Below are positions 58,955-64,000 of a stretch of 64,000 nucleotides of DNA, in pieces. This DNA comes from Pseudomonas sp. B6002 (lineage in GTDB: Bacteria > Pseudomonadota > Gammaproteobacteria > Pseudomonadales > Pseudomonadaceae). Below the pieces are notes generated by a model. That model was not told the DNA's origin. It saw only the letters and a program-made list of their open reading frames with translations, and made no database searches. The position numbers were made by a program, and so were the translations under genes. The stretch is from assembly GCF_013385985.1 (NCBI RefSeq), contig NZ_JACAOY010000023.1, forward strand, positions 62,001-126,000, read 5' to 3'. Numbering within the stretch: position 1 is the first letter of the stretch; each line of letters begins with the position of its first letter.

Positions 58955-59665
58955 ATGCTTAACTGGCGGAACACACGGCTCCCCAAACTGGAAGGCGAGA
59001 ACGAGATCACCAGTGTGTTTGAAATGGTTGTCAACCACACCTACGAGCTCGGCTTCCAATTCTGCTCATTTACGATGAGTTCCCAATTACCTAAAAATCA
59101 AACTGAACCGATCCAGATAAACAATTACCCCAATGAATGGAACACCCTTTACAAGCAAGCGCACTTCTATGATGTAGACCCCGTTGTTGGCCACTGTAAA
59201 CGTTGCGTGCTTCCGATTGTCTGGGAGGAGAAAGCCTTCCATGCCACGCCCAACTTGTGGGACCTGGCGCAATCGTTCGGTGTGCACTTGGGCTGGAGCC
59301 AATCGGTCCACGACTTCCAGGGTGTCTTCAGTATGTTGACCCTGGTGCGCGGCGAAGGTGATGTCAGCCCGCAAGAGCTTTACGAAAAAGCCGGCCAGGT
59401 GTTGTGGATGTGTCACGCGATGCACGCGGTGGTCGCCAAAAAATACGCAGACAAGCCCGCGCCTCAACCGCCCAACAAACTATCCCCCAGAGAAACAGAG
59501 ATTCTCAAATGGTCGGCCATGGGCAAGACCGCCGGGGATATTGCGACGATTCTTTGCCTCTCGGAACGCACGGTAGGCTTTCATTTGAAAAATTCCTTCA
59601 TCAAGTTAGGGGTCAATAACAAAATAGCAGCGGTGCTCACGGCCTCGAAAGCAGGCTTGTTTTGA
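58955..59665 (+). CDS. ppoR: LuxR-family AHL-type regulator, PpoR-like solo
   Basis: Quorum-sensing type regulator of 236 residues (start MLNWRNTRLPKLEGENEITS). The autoinducer domain keeps the AHL-pocket residues W-x3-Y in NEWNTLYKQ, the D-P of VDPVVGH, W in LPIVWEEKAF and a downstream G. The DNA-binding domain LSPRETEILKWSAMGKTAGD...SERTVGFHLKNSFIKLGVNN is complete. No luxI synthase is nearby, so it is a solo. The gene order mscL-fpr-luxR-rlmG-cioAB matches that of ppoR in P. putida, which binds AHLs. Confidence 0.85.
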   Translation: MLNWRNTRLPKLEGENEITSVFEMVVNHTYELGFQFCSFTMSSQLPKNQTEPIQINNYPNEWNTLYKQAHFYDVDPVVGHCKRCVLPIVWEEKAFHATPNLWDLAQSFGVHLGWSQSVHDFQGVFSMLTLVRGEGDVSPQELYEKAGQVLWMCHAMHAVVAKKYADKPAPQPPNKLSPRETEILKWSAMGKTAGDIATILCLSERTVGFHLKNSFIKLGVNNKIAAVLTASKAGLF

Positions 59666-59836
59666 GTGACGTATCAATCGCCGCATGTAATTACATCGAA
59701 AAAAAAGTAACATTTGCAGCCAATTCTGAGTGTTGATGCAGTGCTTCAAGCACCGCTTCGTAGTTCACTCAGACGGTTCCGCCAGCACCTGCGCAGCCGG
59801 CCGAACACCCATCGATGACCCAGAGCCTCCCCCGCC

Positions 59837-60961
59837 ATGCCCCTGCTCGACAGCCCCTTCGCCCAGCTCGATCTGATTCGCCAGCCAGAGCAACACAACG
59901 ATCCATTGCAGGCCTTCGATGCGGCCGACGAGTATTTGCTCAGCTACCTGGCCGAACAGCAGCCGGAAGCCACAACCCGCGTGCTGGTGCTCAACGACAG
60001 TTTTGGCGCCCTGGCCGCCAGCCTTGAGGGGCACGTGCAGGTCACCTCCAGCGGCGACTCATTCCTCGCCGCCCTGGGCCTGGAAAAGAACCTGGTGCGC
60101 AACGGCAAGGCCTTTGACGCGGTCACGTTCGTCCCAGCCAGCCAGGTGCCGAGCGGGCCGTTCGATCGCGTGCTGATCCGCGTGCCCAAGACCCTGGCGC
60201 TGCTGGAGGAACAACTGATCCGCCTGCAAGGCCAATTGGCGCCTGGCGCCGAAGTGATTGCCGCCGCCATGGTCAAGCACCTGCCACGGGCAGCAGGCGA
60301 ATTGCTGGAACGCTACATCGGCCCGATGCACGCCTCCCTGGCCGTGAAAAAGGCACGCCTGCTGATCGCGACCCAAGCGGATCGCCCTACGGCCGTATCG
60401 CCCTACCCGACGCGTTACACCCTGGAAGCACCGGCCATCGAGCTGCTCAACCATGCCAACGTGTTCTGCCGCGAAGGCCTGGACATCGGCACCCGTGCCT
60501 TCCTGCCCCACCTGCCAAAGAACCTGGGCAGCGCCCGCGTGGCCGACCTGGGTTGCGGCAACGGCGTATTGGCGATTGCCAGCGCCCTGCACAACCCCGA
60601 CGCGCAGTACACCCTGGTGGACGAGTCTTATATGGCCGTGCAATCGGCTGCCGAGAACTGGCGCGCCGCGCTGGGCGAGCGTGAAGTGAGCGTGCGGGCC
60701 GGTGATGGCCTGGCCGGCCAGGAGCCCGGTTCGCTGGACGTGGTGCTGTGCAATCCGCCGTTCCACCAGCAACAGGTGGTGGGCGACTTCCTCGCCTGGC
60801 GCATGTTCCAGCAAGCCCGGGAAAGTTTGGTGGTCGGTGGCGCCCTGTACATCGTCGGTAACCGTCACTTGGGTTATCACACCAAACTGGCGCGGTTGTT
60901 CCGTGGGGTCGAGCAAGTCGCCACCACGCCGAAGTTCGTGATCATCAAAGCGCGCAAATAA
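59837..60961 (+). CDS. rlmG: 23S rRNA m2G methyltransferase RlmG-like
   Basis: SAM-dependent methyltransferase of 374 residues that should modify 23S rRNA at the site equivalent to E. coli G1835. An N-terminal non-catalytic methyltransferase-like domain (PLLDSPFAQLDLIRQPEQHN) is followed by the catalytic one with GTRAFLPHLPKNLGSARVAD, motif I VADLGCGNGVLAIAS and the NPPF catalytic motif LCNPPFHQQQVVGD. RlmG and RsmC share this arrangement; RsmC is shorter (about 330 residues). Confidence 0.88.
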   Translation: MPLLDSPFAQLDLIRQPEQHNDPLQAFDAADEYLLSYLAEQQPEATTRVLVLNDSFGALAASLEGHVQVTSSGDSFLAALGLEKNLVRNGKAFDAVTFVPASQVPSGPFDRVLIRVPKTLALLEEQLIRLQGQLAPGAEVIAAAMVKHLPRAAGELLERYIGPMHASLAVKKARLLIATQADRPTAVSPYPTRYTLEAPAIELLNHANVFCREGLDIGTRAFLPHLPKNLGSARVADLGCGNGVLAIASALHNPDAQYTLVDESYMAVQSAAENWRAALGEREVSVRAGDGLAGQEPGSLDVVLCNPPFHQQQVVGDFLAWRMFQQARESLVVGGALYIVGNRHLGYHTKLARLFRGVEQVATTPKFVIIKARK

Positions 60962-60964
60962 AAA

Positions 60965-60994
60965 AACCCTGCCGTTATCGCAAAGGGCAGGGTT
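60965..60994 (-). terminator. Terminator of the cioAB operon
   Basis: Stem AACCCTGCC / GGCAGGGTT followed on the minus strand by a T-run; convergent with rlmG. A second hairpin (CCGGGCCGCGAGGCCCGG, 61001-61018) lies just upstream on the minus strand. Confidence 0.88.
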
Positions 60995-61027
60995 GAAAAG
61001 CCGGGCCGCGAGGCCCGGATCGGGATG

Positions 61028-61195
61028 TCAGTGGGTGGTCAGGCCGGCCGCATTCATGAACATGCGCATCAGGCTGGCCACGACAAACAGGGCCAGCACG
61101 CTGCCGGTCCAGATCATCGCCAACCACCCCAGGCGCCGCCACAACGGCTGTTTCTCGGCCTGTTCAATCTCGTGCAACGAAGGTTTGCCCGCCAT
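61028..61195 (-). CDS. DUF2474 small membrane protein (CydX-like, too short for the main listing)
   Basis: 55 residues beginning MAGKPSLHEIEQAEKQPLWR with one hydrophobic helix (LGWLAMIWTGSVLALFVVAS) and a short C-terminus. It starts 12 bases after the cydB-like stop, in the same operon. DUF2474 proteins occur downstream of cytochrome bd-type oxidase genes and probably stabilise the complex, as CydX does. The gene ends at the cioAB terminator. Confidence 0.85.
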   Translation of the reverse strand: MAGKPSLHEIEQAEKQPLWRRLGWLAMIWTGSVLALFVVASLMRMFMNAAGLTTH

Positions 61196-61207
61196 GTCGC
61201 GACCCTC

Positions 61208-62215
61208 CTAGTGGTAGCCGTCTTCGTGGGTGACCTTGCCGCGGAATACGTAGTAGCTCCAGAAGGTGTAGCCCAGGATGAACGGGATGATGAATAACGT
61301 GCCCACCAGCATGAAGCCCTGGCTTTGCGGCGGCGCGGCGGCGTCCCAGATCGACACCGACGGCGGGATGATGTTCGGCCACAGGCTGATCCCCAGGCCG
61401 CTGTAGCCGAGGAAGATCAGCACCAGTGTCAGCAGGAACGGCGTGTAGTGAGCGTTACGTGCCACGGCGCGGATCAGCCCGTACATGGTCACCAGCACCA
61501 GGATCGGCACCGGCAGGAACCAGAACAGGTTTGGCAGGGTGAACCAGCGCGAGGCGATTTCCGGGTGTGCCAGCGGTGTCCACAGGCTGACGATACCGAT
61601 CACGGCCAACACCACGAATGCCAGCGGCCGCGCCAGGTTGTGCATCTGTTCCTGCAACTTGCCTTCGGTTTTCATGATCAGCCAGGTGCAGCCGAGCAAG
61701 GCGTAGGCAACCACCAACGCCACACCGCAGAACATCGTGAACGGCGTGAGCCAGTCCAGGGAGCCGCCGGCAAACTGGCGGTCAACCACCGGTATGCCAT
61801 CGATAAAGGCGCCCAGCGCCACGCCCTGGAAGAACGTGGCCGCGAGCGAGCCGCCGATGAACGCCTTGTCCCACAGGTGACGCTTGTGGTCCTTGGCCTT
61901 GAAGCGGAACTCGAAGGCCACACCGCGAAAGATCAGCCCGATCAGCATCAAAATCAGCGGCAGGTACAGCGCCGACAACACCACCGAATAGGCCAACGGG
62001 AACGCACCAAACAGCGCGGCGCCACCGAGTACCAGCCAGGTTTCGTTACCGTCCCATACCGGGGCGACCGTGTTCATCATCACGTCACGGTCAGTCTTGC
62101 CCGGGATAAACGGAAAGAGAATGCCGATGCCCAGGTCGAAGCCGTCCATGACCACGTACATCATGATGCCGAAGATGATGATCACGGCCCAGATCAGCGG
62201 AAGATCAATGCCCAT
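61208..62215 (-). CDS. cioB: Cyanide-insensitive quinol oxidase subunit II (CioB/CydB)
   Basis: Second subunit of the cytochrome bd-type quinol oxidase, 335 residues from MGIDLPLIWAVIIIFGIMMY; an upstream frame is only overlap with cioA. About nine hydrophobic segments are visible. Conserved stretches: GFDLGIGILFPFIPGKTDRD, NTVAPVWDGNETWLVLGGAA and LGISLWPNIIPPSVSIWDAA. The start is one base downstream of the cioA stop, showing tight coupling. CydB is expected to lie in the inner membrane and complete the heme subunit. Confidence 0.95.
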   Translation of the reverse strand: MGIDLPLIWAVIIIFGIMMYVVMDGFDLGIGILFPFIPGKTDRDVMMNTVAPVWDGNETWLVLGGAALFGAFPLAYSVVLSALYLPLILMLIGLIFRGVAFEFRFKAKDHKRHLWDKAFIGGSLAATFFQGVALGAFIDGIPVVDRQFAGGSLDWLTPFTMFCGVALVVAYALLGCTWLIMKTEGKLQEQMHNLARPLAFVVLAVIGIVSLWTPLAHPEIASRWFTLPNLFWFLPVPILVLVTMYGLIRAVARNAHYTPFLLTLVLIFLGYSGLGISLWPNIIPPSVSIWDAAAPPQSQGFMLVGTLFIIPFILGYTFWSYYVFRGKVTHEDGYH

Positions 62216-62216
62216 C

Positions 62217-63656
62217 TCAATGCCCCTTGTGCTGGATGTGGGTGTGGTCGTCATCGCTGCCATCATCGGCGGCCGACAACGGACGGGCCGGCGTGCGTTT
62301 CTGGCCAGGACCACCGTGGGTTGGCTCACTGCCCTCATGGGTCTGCGGACCTTTGCGCACCAGGCGCATCATGTAGCCAAGGCCCGCACCAAACAGCGCG
62401 AAATACACCACCACGAACAACACCAACGTAATCGTCATTTGCGCCAGGCTATGCCCCGATGAAGCATCCGCCGTGCGCATCAGCCCGTAGACCACCCACG
62501 GCTGACGGCCGATTTCGGTGGTGAACCAGCCGGCGAGAATCGCGATCAAGCCGGACGGGCCCATCCACAACGCCAGGTACAGGAACGGCTTGGACGTGTA
62601 CATCTTGTCGCCCCGACGCAGCCACAGGCTGAACAAACCGGTGAAGATCATCAGGAAGCCCAGGCCGACCATGACCCGGAACGACCAGAACACGATGGTG
62701 GAATTAGGCCGATCCTCAGGCGGGAACTCCTTGAGCGCCGGCACCTGTTTATCCAGGGAGTGGGTCAGGATCAGGCTGCCCAGGTAGGGAATCTCCACCG
62801 CGTATTTGGTTTTTTCGGCCTTCATGTCAGGCCAGCCAAACAGGATCAGCGGCGTGGGTTCGTTACCGATGTTTTCCCAGTGGCCTTCAATTGCAGCGAT
62901 TTTCGCCGGTTGATGCTTGAGGGTGTTGAGGCCGTGGAAGTCACCGATCACCGCCTGGATCGGCGCGACGATCAGGGCCATCCACATCGCCATCGACAGC
63001 ATCTTGCGAATCGCCGGGTTGTCCTTGCCGCGCAGCAAGTGCCAGGCCGCCGAGGAGCCGACAAAGAACGCCGTGGCCACGAAGGCCGCCGTGGCCATGT
63101 GCGCCAGGCGATAAGGGAATGACGGGTTAAAGACCACCGCAAACCAATCGGTTGGGATCACGCGGCCATCAATGATCTCGAAGCCCTGGGGTGTCTGCAT
63201 CCAGCTGTTGGACGACAGGATCCAGAACGTCGAAATAAGCGTACCGACCGCCACCATCACGGTGGAGAAGAAGTGCAGGTTGCGCCCCACCTTGTTCCAG
63301 CCGAAGAGCATCACCCCCAGGAAACCGGCCTCGAGGAAGAAGGCCGTGAGCACTTCGTACGTCAGCAGCGGCCCGGTGACGGCGCCGGCGAAGTCCGAGA
63401 AGCGGCTCCAGTTGGTGCCGAACTGGTAGGCCATGACCAAACCGGAGACCACGCCCATGCCGAAGTTGACGGCAAAGATCTTCGACCAGAAATGGTAGAG
63501 GTCACGGTAGGTGTCGTTGTGGGTCTTGAGCCACAAGCCTTCCAGTACCGCGAGGTAACTGGCCAGGCCGATGGTGATCGCCGGGAACAGGATGTGGAAA
63601 GAGATGGTGAACGCGAATTGAATTCGGGCGAGATCTAGCGCCTCCAAACCGAACAT
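62217..63656 (-). CDS. cioA: Cyanide-insensitive quinol oxidase subunit I (CioA/CydA)
   Basis: Heme-bearing subunit of a bd-type terminal quinol oxidase, 479 residues from MFGLEALDLARIQFAFTISF. It is shorter than E. coli CydA (522) because the Q-loop lacks the extension, as in CioA. Residues of heme and quinol sites are visible in FHILFPAITIGLASYLAV, WSKIFAVNFGMGVVSGLVMA, AWHLLRGKDNPAIRKMLSMA and FTTEIGRQPWVVYGLMRTAD. The C-terminus is Ser/His-rich and probably cytoplasmic. An Anr box lies upstream. Confidence 0.96.
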   Translation of the reverse strand: MFGLEALDLARIQFAFTISFHILFPAITIGLASYLAVLEGLWLKTHNDTYRDLYHFWSKIFAVNFGMGVVSGLVMAYQFGTNWSRFSDFAGAVTGPLLTYEVLTAFFLEAGFLGVMLFGWNKVGRNLHFFSTVMVAVGTLISTFWILSSNSWMQTPQGFEIIDGRVIPTDWFAVVFNPSFPYRLAHMATAAFVATAFFVGSSAAWHLLRGKDNPAIRKMLSMAMWMALIVAPIQAVIGDFHGLNTLKHQPAKIAAIEGHWENIGNEPTPLILFGWPDMKAEKTKYAVEIPYLGSLILTHSLDKQVPALKEFPPEDRPNSTIVFWSFRVMVGLGFLMIFTGLFSLWLRRGDKMYTSKPFLYLALWMGPSGLIAILAGWFTTEIGRQPWVVYGLMRTADASSGHSLAQMTITLVLFVVVYFALFGAGLGYMMRLVRKGPQTHEGSEPTHGGPGQKRTPARPLSAADDGSDDDHTHIQHKGH

Positions 63657-63974
63657 AAGTCTTCCTCTGTCAGGTAATACCGGCTGCTGGCTGGGAGCCT
63701 GCACCCACTGCCCCCACGGATATGGAGTGTGGCGAATTCAAATTCGTTTCTTTTTTAACCAACCACGTAGGGAATCTGGCCTCGCGGCCGCCAGAGCAAT
63801 CCCGGGGCGGGTTTTGATCTGGATCAAGCATTGCTGAAAGAGTAGTCCTAATTTTGACGTAGGACGGCGTGGTCTTTTGCCGCGTGACAGACTGCCTCAG
63901 CTCAGTTGTTGCAACTATCTGTTACAAGTTGATGATAATCTCGGCGCTCCCTCCGGCCCTGACCTGAACTCCCG
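63657..63974. other. cioA upstream regulatory region
   Basis: No gene. It contains the Anr/FNR box (listed separately), a 14-base palindrome CGAATTCAAATTCG (63733-63746) and A/T-rich promoter-like sequence. The divergent gene begins at about 63975. Confidence 0.6.
63814..63827. promoter_or_regulatory. Perfect Anr/FNR box
   Basis: TTGATCTGGATCAA equals the consensus TTGAT-N4-ATCAA exactly, about 160 bases upstream of cioA. In P. aeruginosa Anr represses cioAB at low oxygen, so the same control is likely. Confidence 0.85.
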
Positions 63975-64000
63975 ATGCCTAGTGAACCCGCGTTGCTGTT
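63975..64000 (+). CDS. Start of an unidentified gene (runs off window)
   Basis: The window's last 26 bases open a frame ATG CCT AGT GAA CCC GCG (MPSEPALL). It is divergent from cioA. Too little is present to name it or to be sure the start is used. Confidence 0.35.

Noticed and set aside
58955-59665. Plant-signal LuxR solo of the PsoR/OryR type
   Set aside because: That group changes the pocket Trp and Tyr; here the W-x3-Y pair is retained.

Overview
The window looks like a chromosomal segment of a Pseudomonas of the P. fluorescens/putida lineage. Support comes from G+C-rich coding sequence, the gene order grpE-dnaK-dnaJ / recN / fur / omlA / rnfH-ratA / smpB, the lldR-lldP-dld locus, ssrA, the morA-glyA and ankB-katB pairs, the mscL-fpr-ppoR-rlmG-cioAB order, and paired REP elements built on a GTAGGAGC or GTGGGAGC core. 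The species is not settled by sequence reading alone. Most of the window is core genome. No rRNA, tRNA or CRISPR array was found; the only structural RNA is tmRNA.

Layout. 1-7.7 kb: heat-shock chaperones with two good sigma-32 type promoters, recN with an SOS box, fur, and the omlA, rnfH, ratA and smpB housekeeping genes. 7.7-13.4 kb: lactate regulator, permease and a large FAD/Fe-S D-lactate dehydrogenase; the L-lactate dehydrogenase gene lldD, usual between the last two, is absent. 13.5-14.3 kb: a small periplasmic protein and ssrA. 14.3-25.9 kb: an accessory island directly downstream of ssrA. 26-38.1 kb: envelope, periplasmic and lipoprotein genes plus a Lon-like protease and a Gre-like factor. 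38-47 kb: gdhA, ettA, morA (GGDEF/EAL) and glyA. 47.1-48.6 kb: two probable protease toxins or effectors. 48.7-55.4 kb: a CobW GTPase, YjiX and CstA cluster, a PilZ protein, radA and ankB. 55.4-64 kb: katB, mscL, fpr, a LuxR solo, rlmG, and cioAB with a small DUF2474 gene behind an Anr/FNR box.

The island holds two separate probable anti-phage loci. The first is an AAA ATPase/HNH nuclease pair of the Septu (PtuA/PtuB) type. The second is a tightly overlapping four-gene operon: a 5-methylcytosine methyltransferase, a GHKL (MORC/MutL-like) ATPase with an unusual N-terminal extension, a Z1-type superfamily 2 helicase and a DUF4420-type PD-(D/E)XK nuclease. A Vsr mismatch nuclease lies divergently beside it. 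The second locus resembles the MORC-associated restriction-modification operons predicted by comparative genomics (Iyer, Abhiman and Aravind, 2008). It is the best candidate here for an experimentally little-described system. A degraded IS3-family transposase lies between the two loci. I see no intact integrase and no copy of the ssrA 3' end at the right border, so the island looks immobilised.

Functions are read from motifs, lengths and gene order; no database search was run.
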